Positions 44,699-55,841 of a stretch of 64,000 nucleotides of DNA are shown here, piece after piece. A program made the position numbers and the translations under genes. Source of the stretch: Coprinellus micaceus (lineage: Eukaryota > Basidiomycota > Agaricomycetes > Agaricales > Psathyrellaceae); assembly GCA_951394405.1 (NCBI GenBank), contig OX596341.1:930001-994000 (forward strand). The letters run 5' to 3'. The notes beneath the pieces were generated by a model. It saw only the letters and a list, made by a program, of their open reading frames with translations. It was not told the DNA's origin and did not search any database. Numbering within the stretch: position 1 is the first letter of the stretch; each line of letters starts with the position of its first letter.

Positions 44699-45298
44699 CT
44701 ATGCATATTCACCAAGCTGATACCACTTCAACTGACCCCCTCCTGCAATCCATTTCCTCCTCTCCCTCCATGTTTGAACGATATACGTTCCCAGAACCCC
44801 AATGTGTGAGACCGTGAAAACCACTTCCAGGATCGGTACTGCCAGGATGCTTGGGACCTCTACCTCCATGGCATACCAATAAGCAAGGAAGTACAAGAGA
44901 ATGGCCAAGGATCCTAACCAGACGACGACGAGGAAGAACGCGACGATGATTGCGGGCTTCCTGAGTGTACAGGGCAGTGGGCTCTTGGGTGATTGGGTAT
45001 TGGCAGAAGGGGGGTATGAGTTGGGCCTTGCGGCGATGGTATCCCCCTCCGATCCGTGTGCCGCCAGACGTTTCTCTTTTGCGCTGAGTGCGAGGAGGGT
45101 GATGTCGTAGATTAGGCACAGGCCGACCCCTGCTAAGGCGATAAAGAGGGACATATATCCGAAGAAGACCATCGACATGGCGAATGTCAAGATGGTCAGG
45201 GCGAGTGATGTCCATAGGAGTCGTTGGATGACTCGAGCTCGAGGGGTAACAATGACTGTCGCGGGTGTAGGGTTCGGCATGGTAGTGTCAATGTGCAT
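44699..45298 (-). CDS. Fungal four-helix membrane protein, array copy 2
   Basis: Intronless, 199 residues. Met1 at 45298 or Met7 (MPNPTPATVIVTPRARVIQR) could be the start. Conserved segments are TPRARVIQRLLWTSL, AMSMVFFGYMSLFIALAGVG, LIYDITLLALSAKEKRLA, LPCTLRKPAIIVAFFLVVVW, LAVPILEVVFTVSHIGVLGT, WRERRKW and the C-terminal GGGQLKWYQLGEYA. The last motif is nearly identical in copy 3, which makes the two the most recent duplicates. Function unknown. Confidence 0.75.
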   Translation of the reverse strand: MHIDTTMPNPTPATVIVTPRARVIQRLLWTSLALTILTFAMSMVFFGYMSLFIALAGVGLCLIYDITLLALSAKEKRLAAHGSEGDTIAARPNSYPPSANTQSPKSPLPCTLRKPAIIVAFFLVVVWLGSLAILLYFLAYWYAMEVEVPSILAVPILEVVFTVSHIGVLGTYIVQTWRERRKWIAGGGQLKWYQLGEYA

Positions 45299-45800
45299 GA
45301 GAGCGTTGTCGTATGGGGGAGATGAGTTACTATCGACGTAACGAGCAAGGCCCTTTATGTGGAGTTAAGAGCTCGGGACACAGCTTGTGCACAGCCATTC
45401 AAAACGTTACATCTTCTCTGAAATGAATACCCCACCAGTTGGCTTGGTGAATTTGTTCATCAGACAAACCCCGTTAAGTTACCATGAGGCCTTTGGTGGG
45501 GCCACGATCCCCGCGTTCATTGATGATCCTTGTGATAGGAGGGGTAGGAAAGCTGTATACTGCTGTAAAGTCAACGCGGCATCAATCGTACACTCTCGAC
45601 GCGGGCGCCAATCTTCGGCGATTGCCGCTTTGCCGAGCGTATTCCGAGTTCCCTTGAGGGATCACGGTGGTCTTCAAATAGAGTTACAAGCACGGGAACC
45701 GTAGTTAGCATAAGACAGTGTCCGTTATAAAATCGAAGAGATCACCAGGCTAATCCCCAGACATACATCCGCCGACATTCAGTCCAACGACCACACGCCG
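45299..45800. other. Intergenic within the array
   Basis: Copy 2 promoter and copy 3 3' flank. No other feature seen. Confidence 0.4.
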
Positions 45801-46388
45801 TTATGCTTGCTGCTGATATTCGCCGAGTTGATACCACTTCAACTGACCACTCCCCACAATCATCGCCCTTCTCTCCTTCCAGGCGAGGACCCCAATCGTC
45901 TCTAGGACCCCAATATGAAAGATCGTAAAGACCATTTCAAGAGCCGGGGATGCAATCCAAGCCCTGTTTAGTTCAAGGTTGTCGAAAACGATGATAGAGT
46001 GAATCAACGCCATCAGCGACGCCATCCATACCGACGCAATGCAAAACGCAGCGACGATAGTTGGCTTCCTGAGGATGCAGGGCAGGGGCTTTGGGGATGT
46101 CGATGGGGCCATTGGTAGGGGTGGGTATGAACTGGGCCTCGTGTTCGTCGTGGCAGAGGCTGATGCTTGAGTTGCCAGGCGTCGCTCCTTCCCGATGAAC
46201 ACCAAGAGGGTGATGTTGAAGGCCCAGCACGAAGCGACTCCGATCAAGCCGATGAAGAGAGACATCGCCCCCAGGAACACCATCGATGCTCCAAGCGTGA
46301 AGGAGTTCAGTATCATGGATGTTGTTATGAGACGGTGGATGACACGAGCTCTTGGAGATATGAGCATGGGCGTCGCAGGAGCTGTCAT
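45801..46388 (-). CDS. Fungal four-helix membrane protein, array copy 3
   Basis: Intronless, 195 residues. MTAPATPMLISPRARVIHRL, then two helices (SFTLGASMVFLGAMSLFIGL; CWAFNITLLVFIGKERRLAT), LPCILRKPTIVAAFCIASVW, ASPALEMVFTIFHIGVLETI, WKERRAM and VGSGQLKWYQLGEYQQQA. Same topology and same C-terminal QLKWYQLGEY motif as copy 2. Not recognised beyond being a fungal tetraspan family. Confidence 0.75.
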   Translation of the reverse strand: MTAPATPMLISPRARVIHRLITTSMILNSFTLGASMVFLGAMSLFIGLIGVASCWAFNITLLVFIGKERRLATQASASATTNTRPSSYPPLPMAPSTSPKPLPCILRKPTIVAAFCIASVWMASLMALIHSIIVFDNLELNRAWIASPALEMVFTIFHIGVLETIGVLAWKERRAMIVGSGQLKWYQLGEYQQQA

Positions 46389-46705
46389 TATATCGTCAGG
46401 GGTGGGGGTGCTCTTGGGAGGGGACGACGCCGTGCGTCCGTCGAAGGTTCTTCCTGCCAGGTTTTAAATGTCGTTAATTAGCGCCAAGTGCACAGCGCGC
46501 AGACTATCAAGGGTGGCGTCAGCAACTGCTTTCAGCGAGCTTGCACAAAGTGCTGGTGGGTGATCTATACTTGTCGCCCGCACACGACTCTTTGAAATGA
46601 GGCCTCGAAGTTAGGCCTCGAAGGTCCACCGGGTCTACCCGTAATGAAATGGGACGCAGGACGACCGGAATAGAGCTTTATCGATAGAGTCCTCATCGAT
46701 AGACT
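46389..46705. other. Intergenic within the array
   Basis: Short spacer between copy 3 and the fused relics, with ATCGATAGA-type repeats near 46680-46705. No gene. Confidence 0.4.
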
Positions 46706-47269
46706 TCATGTTAGCAACACAGCTACCCCAGTTCTACACCCTCGTTGCCCTCTTGCTTCCGCATTCCCCATCCCAGTATTCCCTGCCTCCACGATCCTCG
46801 CCGATCCAAGCCAGTTCCTCCTTTCCTTCACGAACATCGCATTAAGCCATATCAAGGCTATGATCTGGATCCCCAAGAAAGCACTCTCTGGGTACGCCGC
46901 ATGGTACCTGTTGGAGTACTGCGCGTCAGATGTGTGAAGGACGACACCCAAAGAAATGGATGGGATGAAGGTTGCCAGCCAGTGGACCGCGACGAACATC
47001 CCGAAGGAGATGGTGAGGGCACGGCTTGTGAACGGTAGTTTCCCATTCACGGCAAGGTTGGCCCTGCGCACCCTTTCCGTGAGGACAAGTAGCGTTACAG
47101 TGAAGGCCGCGCTGACAACAACTGAGGCCGGGGAGAGGTAGAACGCAGTGGTCGTCAGCGTCATGAGCGACAATGCGAGGATGATAACGCAAAGCACAAG
47201 CGATCCCCACAGCAGTTGCTGGATGCGTCTGGCGTAGAGTTCGGCGGCAACTGGGTCAGCGGGGTTCGT
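46706..47269 (-). pseudogene. Array copy 4, possibly lacking its ATG
   Basis: The frame contains NPADPVAAELYARRIQQLLW, the N-terminal pattern of copy 1 (YDPNNAASVYFSPRIRRIQ). Then come ALSLMTLTTTAFYLSPASVV, SAAFTVTLLVLTERVRRANL, the third helix ALTISFGMFVAVHWL, YPESAFLGIQIIALIWLNAM and VKERRNW. All four helices are intact to the stop at 46706. At the expected initiator the codon is ACG (47269-47267), and the frame instead runs on from the upstream relic. Translation could begin at a non-AUG codon or as a read-through fusion, so pseudogene status is likely but not proved. Confidence 0.5.
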
Positions 47270-47738
47270 TCGTGCACGCAGAACGTGCTCAGAACGGTGA
47301 AGAGGGCGATATGGATGCCAATGAACGCGGTTTCGACATAGGCGGCGGGGAACTGATCTTCTGTGTGAACTGGAGTATCCAGGGGCGGGGTGATAACGAT
47401 CCAAATGATAGAAGTGAGGAAGACTCCAAGCCAGAATGGCTATGAAGTAGCCGCATACGATCTTCCCTCCACGGCAAACGCTGGAGAGCTTGAGGACCGA
47501 TTCACCCTCAGGAGAAGAGGAGGAATCGGCAGCTTTCCACTCCCTCACGCTCAAAATGAGCAGGGTCATGCCAAACACCAGCGCCAAAACGGCAACTGCT
47601 GGAGACGTGTAGGATGACGTCCACGCTAGATTAACCAAGGACAGAGCGATGGTGATCAACGAAATTGGGATAGACGCCCATAATAGGCGCTGTATCCAGA
47701 ACGCTCGGAATGATGGGCGATTGGCGATTGGGATTCAT
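47270..47738 (-). pseudogene. Array copy 5, frameshifted and abutting copy 4
   Basis: Starts with ATG at 47738 (MNPNRQSPIIPS). The conserved AFWIQRLLWASIPISLITIA segment is one frame over. ALSLVNLAWTSSYTSPAVAV, FGMTLLILSVREWKAA and KIVCGYFIAI follow, and then the frame changes again. The real fourth helix region continues in the other frame as FWLGVFLTSIIWIVI, FPAAYVETAFIGIHIALFTV and VHERTPL. Its C-terminus overlaps the N-terminus of copy 4 with no spacer. Confidence 0.62.
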
Positions 47739-49084
47739 GACGCGAGATGCCAACGGGATGCTATGCAGAGTGAAGATGGGTGTGCGATGGCGGAGTGACC
47801 GAGGTAGATAATACCTTTGGGCCACTTCATACATGCCAGAAAGGGTTCCATATAGGTCGGGAATCTAGGCCTGACATCTCAGTTGAAACTCGCGTCTGAC
47901 ACCCATCGCCCTGTGTTCACCGTGTGATTGTTGTTCTGTGCGAAGTATAGGTGCTGAATAGTATCGAATGGGTTGGACATCGATGCGGATGGGGGTGCCA
48001 AGGAGAGATGCCTGCACCGTTCTCGGCAAAACCCCTTCCTTCTCAGGAAGGAAATTCCGTGATCCTTGCACGTGGATAGGCAATCCGCGAGCAATCATCA
48101 TCCTTCCTAGTCCTTCCTCCACAGCACTCCTTCACTAGGTTCCGACGTCGGGTTCGAAGAGGATGGAGAATCGGGGTGTGTCGTCCGAGAGAAATGTCGC
48201 GCATCGCTTTACGCAGTCGTCTCATGTACGCTCTTGTACTTCTGAGTTGAAACTAAGGGCAGTCCTCCCCGCCCGACTCGCTTCTACAAGCTTGGCTTGA
48301 ATGGAGGGTTGCACCATCTGGAGAGGCTGCTGAGAAAGGTGGCCAAAGGTCGATTCAGAGCTCCTAGCTTGGTGGCCACTGGCTAGAGGGCGTCGGAGCG
48401 ATTTTGAGAAGCTCGCACGTCTCAGTCGGCCATGAATCGCATGAATATAAAGTGAAGCTCGTATTCGGGGCGTACGCACATCTCGAGCTCTTTCTCTACC
48501 CTCCTTGCCCACCTTCACTTTGCCCCTGCGTCCCCCCTCCATCCCACCCGGATCACACCCGTGAGTCCATCCCATCACCCCACCCCTACTCTCCCACGTT
48601 CCCAAATTCCAGATCTCCAGATCCACTCGGACCCACAGCCACCCACCCTCGCTTCTTTTCTCCTCTTTTCTCCCTTTAACCAACACCTCCTCGAGGCCTC
48701 ATATGGAAAAGTTACCGAACCAAGGAACGAGAACGTCAATCACAGTGTGATCTGCGACCGAGGCGGCTCGTTTCCAGCGGTTCGTCCGGTTCGAGAGGTT
48801 TATTCAAGCCGCCCGAAGACAAAGCCCGGGAGGAGAGAAACCGAGCGATTCGGGATGCGTTTATTGGCCGGCCGTGTTAAAAGCTCCTGAAGGGCGCTGG
48901 AGAAGCTATTTTTGTTGACCGTAGAGGTTCCTGAGGTTCAGCGATGAAGAGGGCCACGTAAATGAGTTTGAAGAGAGGACGAGGATTGCCAAGTGATACG
49001 AGATCGATGAAGGTTGGAAGACGGGAGGTGAAGGTGAGTCGGAGAGAACAGAGGAGAGAGGCGGAGGAATGACCGCCTGCGCGA
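47739..49084. other. Intergenic
   Basis: No gene is supported. A minus-strand frame at 47879-48094 has some protein-like composition but no recognised family. The region ends in the 3' flank of the sterol dehydrogenase gene. Confidence 0.4.
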
Positions 49085-50447
49085 CTAGCGCAGTTTCTTG
49101 GTTTCGCTGTGCGCTGCGTGCTCTCGTGCCCCTTCTTCTTTCCACCACTGTGAGCAAAGGAAGTAAGGTTAGCCACGCCCCATAGGAAACGAACGACAAC
49201 AAAGAGGTACCCACCTGCACCGTCTCCCTCACCGCCTCCTCCAACGTAACACTCGGTTTATACCCAAGCAACCTCTCCGCCTATCCGTCAATCAGCCCTC
49301 CCTCCCTTCCCAAAACGCTTATATCACTCACCTTCTCACAGCTATACCACTGCTCCATCGTCACCGTCGTAATAATAAACCTCGTCAACACCGTATGCCC
49401 TCCAAACACCCCATGCCACCTCTCCGCAAACACCGCCAGGACAAAGCAGAACCACCTCGGGAGGGTGATACTCCAGAAATCTTTTGCAGCGCCGAGCTCC
49501 CACCAGACGAGGTGGGGGTAGTGGTAGAAGGGGATGGGGGCGCCGTCGGTGATGAAGAAGGCTTCACCGCCGACGGAGTCTCGGCGCGAGGGGTCGAGGA
49601 GGGCGTCAGAGGCGAGGAGGTGGGATTCGGCGACGTCGCCTGGGAGGAGACAAGGTGAGTCTCGGGAATTGGGAGAGAGGGTGGAGTACTCACGGACGCT
49701 GACGGTGCTGAACAGATTCTTCCCGTCGCCAATTTGGAAGTGGTACTGCCCAGAAGTATAGTTCTCGACTAATCGCCAAATCGCTTGCTGGTCTCCAGGT
49801 CTACAGAGCCGTCAATTCACAGAACGCTCAATTATATTGCTCGACTCACCCAACAACCGCATGAGGCCTCAACGCTGCCGTTCTCAACTTCTCCCCATTC
49901 GCCTTTAGCACCGCCTGCTCTCCAATCGCCTTCGTATGCGAGTACGCTTCGAGTCCCACCTCAGGTATCTCGACTTCATCCTCTTTTGCCCCGCTGATCG
50001 ATTCCCCAGACCATACCACGCCCGAGGAGGATGTGTAGACGAGGACGGGTACACCAGCTTCTTCGCATGCGTGGATGACGGCTTGTGTACCTTCGACGTT
50101 GACCTTGTAGTACATGTGTTCATCGTCGTTGTGTGGTGGAGAGACGGTGTGGAACACTACAGTCGCACGACTCTACACATATGGTTGATGAGTATGCAAT
50201 TCTCGTGAACGGTGGTTGAAACTCAACGCGATGGACGTACCTCGAGCATAACCTCTACCAACCTCTCCTTGTCCGTGACATCCCCAGTGTAGAACTCCAC
50301 CCCTTCCACCAACTTCCGCGCTGGAGGCTTTGAACGGCTGTACACCGCTATCCGTTTCTCGCCTCGACCCAGCAGGCGCTGGACGATATGTGACCCGACA
50401 AATCCGTTCCCACCAAGGACGAGGTATCGTTTTTCTTGTTGCTCCAT
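49085..50447 (-). CDS. NAD(P)-dependent sterol/3-beta-HSD-type dehydrogenase (Erg26-like)
   Basis: Short-chain dehydrogenase of the extended 3-beta-hydroxysteroid dehydrogenase type, related to sterol-4-alpha-carboxylate 3-dehydrogenase of ergosterol synthesis (ER membrane). Several minus-strand exons separated by short introns start at 50447 with MEQQEKRYLVLGGNGFVGSH; the GGNGFVG is the nucleotide-binding glycine motif. Then come VEFYTGDVTDKERL, VVFHTVSPPHNDDEHMYYKV, NVEGTQAVIHAC, VYTSSSGVVW and the catalytic YSHTK. Downstream are RPHAVVGPGDQQAIWRLVE, GDVAESHLLAS, GEAFFITDGAPIPFYHY, ERLLGYKPSVTLEEAVRETV and the end QWWKEEGAREHAAH...KKLR at 49085. The C-terminal hydrophobic part (around ITLPRWFCFVLAVFAERW) suits membrane association. 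Whether it is true Erg26 or a paralogue cannot be settled here. Confidence 0.87.
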
Positions 50448-50971
50448 GTCGTGTTGGTATCAAAGGGCTAAGATCCCATAGGGAGGAGGTTGTCTTGATA
50501 GAGCAGGGTGTTGGTGGCCGTAGGAGATTGAAAGCGGTGGGCGCTATGTTGGCTACGACGCCAATATGATGCTCGATGTCGTACGATTTTGGACGCGGTT
50601 ACTCCGGTGAGTGTCAGGTTTCATTGTAAGTGCTCCAGCGCGCAAGCGGGCTGTAATGAGGTGCAAACAAGACCCAGAGTGCTGTCGATATAGATTGGGA
50701 CATGGTAGACAGAATGAAGGACAACCTAAGGGCAACTCCGAGATGACCACCGCAGAGAGCCCGCAGAGTCGGCGGCGCGTGGCTTTTGCCCCTATCTCTT
50801 CCACACGACGCGTCGCATAAAGCGCGTCAAGCGTAAAGAAATCGGTCGGACAGAAGGTAGATAGATTCAAGATAAGAAATAGAGGATATTCAATGGATAG
50901 AGTACGTATATCGCAAGTTCAAAAGACGAGTGTCTGACCTGCCAGCAGCCAGACGAGGTATCCTCGGGCGA
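50448..50971. other. Intergenic
   Basis: Promoter of the dehydrogenase gene and 3' flank of the RBR gene; nothing else seen. Confidence 0.45.
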
Positions 50972-52545
50972 TCACATCCTGTTGAGCGAACACCGGCGGC
51001 ACACAACCAAATTACAGTTGCGACACATCTAGAGGTAGGCAAAGTTCGTCAGAGAGTTGACAAAGCAAACCAGAAGAGCTGACGGGCAAACGCACCTTCA
51101 AGTAAACCGGCAAATAATCCCCACACTCCTCACAATTCCCCGGACCCGTCCCCCTCCACGAGTGGTAGTCACACCCATGATTAACCCTAATATTCTCCCT
51201 AATCCTCTCCACCGCCGCCTCGTACCTCACCGGCTCCGCCACCCTCGCCCTCTCCCCCAGATCATGCTGCGCCCTAATCCTCGCCGTAACCAAAAGCCTC
51301 TGCTCGTCCCACTGAGGACAAGCGCAATTCTTCCAACGGACTCCACAGATGAAACAGAATTCGGTGTGGCAGGTGCATGTCATATGGTTACACCCATGGT
51401 GCAGGTCGACAATGGTGAAGCACCCGGGGCAGGTTTGCCACCCGCTCGAGCGGGCGAGGGCGCGGACTTGTTCGACGGCTTGGTTCTCCCCACACCTGGT
51501 ACCTAGATGGGAAGGGCTTCGGCACAGCGTACAGGTCACCGAGCGACATTCTCCGCAGGTTATATTAGGGAGATAAGTAGGCTGCCACTCGCTCGAGCCT
51601 AAGAACTCTGAGCACGTTGGCCTGGAGCAGTACACCCTGTTCTGCGCGGGGACCTCGTATTCCGCCTTCTTGGCTGTGTACAGGCCGAGAAGGCTAGCAC
51701 TAAGGCGGACGGATATGGAAGCCAAGGCGAACGAATTCTTGCAGCACCGGAGAGGGTGGAGGGATTCGTCCCGCAGGTAAACTTCGACGAGGCTCTTGAG
51801 GCATCCGGCGCACCAATAGTGGTTGCACGTCGTCTGAACTGCTTCGGTGAGGCGGAGCTTGGTGTCGCATCCAACACAGTCGACTCTGAAAGGGCGTTAG
51901 CGGTACAATGGGCAAGTACTGGTAGGGAACTCACCTCTTAAAGCGATCAACACTGGGACCAGCCTTCGGCAAACTTTCAGAGACGTCGTCGAAACGCCAG
52001 ATAGAATCGAGCGGCTCTTCTTCGCCCAACTGAGGAGCAGGGACCAGCCCAACCGGAACCCTTTTCCGAGGCTTCGGCGTCGTACTAAAGCCAAATGTTG
52101 GAAACATTAGCAGCAATATATGAAAGGCAGGCATTGAACACGCGTACTCTCTCGACGCGCGCTCAAGGCTAAACTCCCTACTCTCGAGCTTCCTTTGTGC
52201 GTCCGTAGGGCGGGGTACGGGCCTACCCCTAGAAACAAGCTCAGCAACATGCCGATCCGCCTGGGCAGCTTCTTCCATAACGCGGTAAGCATCCAGGAGC
52301 GCAGCATCCTGGTCAAGGGCGTCGTTCAAGCTCTTCGCAAGCCTACAATCTTCGTATATCCGCTTCCACGATCCAAGCTCCTCAGCTTGGATCTGAAAGG
52401 CGACCTCTTCGTCAGTACGCGGGGCGGTGGCACGCGATTTTCCTTTCCGGCCTTGGGAGATCACCAGGGCGTCTTCAAGTTGCAGTTGGGCGATGAGCAG
52501 GGCAGAGTCGAGGTCGTCATCGTCAAAGAAGGTTGTTGAAGCCAT
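50972..52545 (-). CDS. RBR-type (RING-IBR-RING) E3 ubiquitin ligase
   Basis: Minus-strand gene of at least four exons. The start at 52545 (MASTTFFDDDDLDSALLIAQ) gives the typical N-terminal region of fungal RBR proteins: LQLEDALVISQGRKGKSR, then DEEVAFQIQAEELGSWK. RING1 is VDCVGCDTKLRLTEAV...CNHYWCAGCLKSLV; the IBR has VYCSRPTCSEFLG, ITCGECRSVTCTLCRSPSH. RING2 is CPGCFTIVDLHHGCNHMTC, where the Cys in HHGC corresponds to the catalytic cysteine that carries ubiquitin as a thioester, followed by CHTEFCFICGVRWKNC. A last small exon encodes MCRNCNLVVCRRCSLNRM, the usual Cys-rich tail. It is divergent from Rab7, 0.9 kb away. Confidence 0.88.
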
Positions 52546-53441
52546 GTTGGGGAACGGGAATGATAGTAACTGGCGTTCTCTCGCTGTCCAGGCTGGTGAA
52601 GGTGCTGGAGAGAGAGAGAACGGGCAAGGAACCATTTCAAGGAAGTAGGCCCTTTGTTATAATGTGACTGCGCCGGCAAAGGCCGTGCCCTTCTTGGGGT
52701 TATCGATAGGCGCTAGGGCGAAAGCGTGACGAGAGGCCGAGCCATGAGGCCTTTGAAAAGGTTCTTTTAGGCGTTGGAAGCCCGTTCAGAGGGTGGAAAT
52801 GGCCAATAGGGAGACGCCTGCGGTGATATGTGTCAGTTCCGCAGTTGAAGACGCCCACGGAGTGACCGATCCAAAGCTTCCAGAGGTAAGCTCTGCGGTT
52901 CAATTTGAGAAGTACACGGGGAAGGTGCGTGGCTCGTGGCTAGGGTCCCCACGCTCCTCCGTGAGGCCAGGTCCCATCCCAGTCTAATCACGAAAAAGCA
53001 GGAGTTTCTACCTTGAATCGCATTGGCCCTTCATTCCATGGCACACAGTAGAACACATACCTCCTTGGGCCGCCCATCCTACTTCTTGAACCCAGGCATG
53101 CCCCAGCGGTTCGCGAACGTTCCTTCTCTCAAATATAGCCCCTATGTCGCGTCGCGCGTCGACGGTCCAAGAACAAAAGACCATCGTCGACATCATCGCT
53201 CGGCAGCAGTGCGAAATACTGCCGCATCATGTCCCAGTGCGGGGAACATGCCTCTTTCGAGCCACACTCGGAGCCGCCCAACGCCCGAGAGCGCTGACCC
53301 TCGGTGCTTACCCTCTTGACAGCACCAGTCTTACTCTGACCCTCCACTCTCCCTCGATCTCAACACACTCGACTTCGTACGCTAGGACCATCAAGGACCA
53401 TCACATAGTAGTGCAGGAGGGAGAGATAGAACGACACGACG
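52546..53441. other. Divergent promoter, RBR ligase / Rab7
   Basis: No coding region supported. Probably carries both promoters and 5' UTRs. Confidence 0.45.
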
Positions 53442-54489
<1,048 letters not shown>

Positions 54490-54841
54490 TACCCTTCGAT
54501 TCTGGCGCTACCGAGGAAGCGCCCCCATACCATACCCTGGAGCTCCGACCCGACCTCGTGCCCATCCTATCGGCCCTCCACACGGACATTCTACTCTGAC
54601 TGACTGCTGACTTCCCATGAGTCACGACTGCTACGATTCTTTGTTGTTGTATCTACGTACACATGTATTACCAGACTGGAGCTCTCCTACTACTATTCCC
54701 CTCGGCTTTTCATTCTTATCATTATACCCCCTCATTTTTCACGGTTTGTGGAGCCGCACTGGACGCCCTTGGACCATGTGCTGTTGGTTTAATACGGCCA
54801 TAAGACTGGACGGAGCTGAGTAGGCTCGCGCTCCCACCTCA

Positions 54842-54843
<2 letters not shown>

Positions 54844-54872
<29 letters not shown>
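54844..54872. repeat. (GT)n microsatellite
   Basis: About 14 uninterrupted GT units; likely polymorphic. Confidence 0.95.
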
Positions 54873-55463
54873 ATGTTCCAAGGATGAAGTTTCCAATGCT
54901 TCAACCCCCGAGCCAGCCTGAGAGCAAACCCCGTGGAAAAACTCTGCCGACTCGGCACCATACCTCGCCTGCTGCGACTGTCTGGATCTCTGCCAGATGT
55001 CCATCCACAAGCAAGGCATGGTGGGCTATAGGGTTCTTACTTTGGGTGGCCAGCCACTGAGGCCAATGCAATCACGACAGTGAATAAGGCGAGCAACGCG
55101 TGATACGAGGCGGTTGTGCAGAGCGCCTGATGATGTCATCCCGATCCGACTCTTGTCCCCGTTCGCGAAAATTTCAGAGACACGGGCGATTTATATACCG
55201 GAATGCAGGGAATCGCGAGATGGACGAAGAAAGGTTTTGGCATGGCTTGTGCAGTAATATCGTTCGAGTAAACGAGCGCAGGGATAGAACTACCCCAAAA
55301 CTACCCACCCGGAAACACCTTCACGAGGTAGAGCGAACATATCTAATGGCAGAAGTAACCAGCAATAAGCTGGATGCGGACTGCCAGGGCACGGATGGCG
55401 AACTGATCTCGTAGTAGTTGCAGACAGGCAGCAGGATCGTAACCGCGACTTGGCACCAGCACA

Positions 55464-55601
55464 GCGAGCGAGCGTACATGAACCCGGGCCCCACTGGCAA
55501 TCACAGGAATCCACCCAACGAGCGAGCGTACAGGAGCCCGGGCCTCGTTGGATTCACAATGTCTACTCTCAGACGAGCGAGCGTACATGAGCCCGGGCCC
55601 C
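55464..55601. repeat. Three-copy 54-bp-period minisatellite
   Basis: A core of ACGAGCGAGCGTACATGAGC followed by CCGGGCC occurs at 55464, 55518 and 55573, with variable 25-bp spacers. Confidence 0.85.
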
Positions 55602-55841
55602 GCCGATGGAACAGGTGCTTACAGTAAGTTCAGTGGTGGTGGTGCAGTGGTGCTGTATTTGCTGGTAATGTCGCATCTACCCTTTCCTGCTTCCCCCAAG
55701 GTCCAGACCTGAATTAAGCGCCCAGGGCAGAGCTGAGTTTGAAACTAAGGGGACGTGGCAAAATGCCTCGCGTCAGCCTCGATTACACCTCAGGCTCCCA
55801 CCGCGACCCTCGCCACGAAACACCGTCCAAAGAACTCAAGT

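Larger units (their letters stand above)
54490..55841. other. Intergenic with microsatellite and minisatellite
   Basis: Rab7 3' flank, a GT microsatellite, a 54-bp-period GC-rich repeat at 55464-55601, and the F-box-like gene's promoter. No gene. Confidence 0.5.

Noticed and set aside
47879..48225. Minus-strand frames with Cys and Asn-rich segments
   Set aside because: No convincing start, splice pattern or family; left as intergenic.
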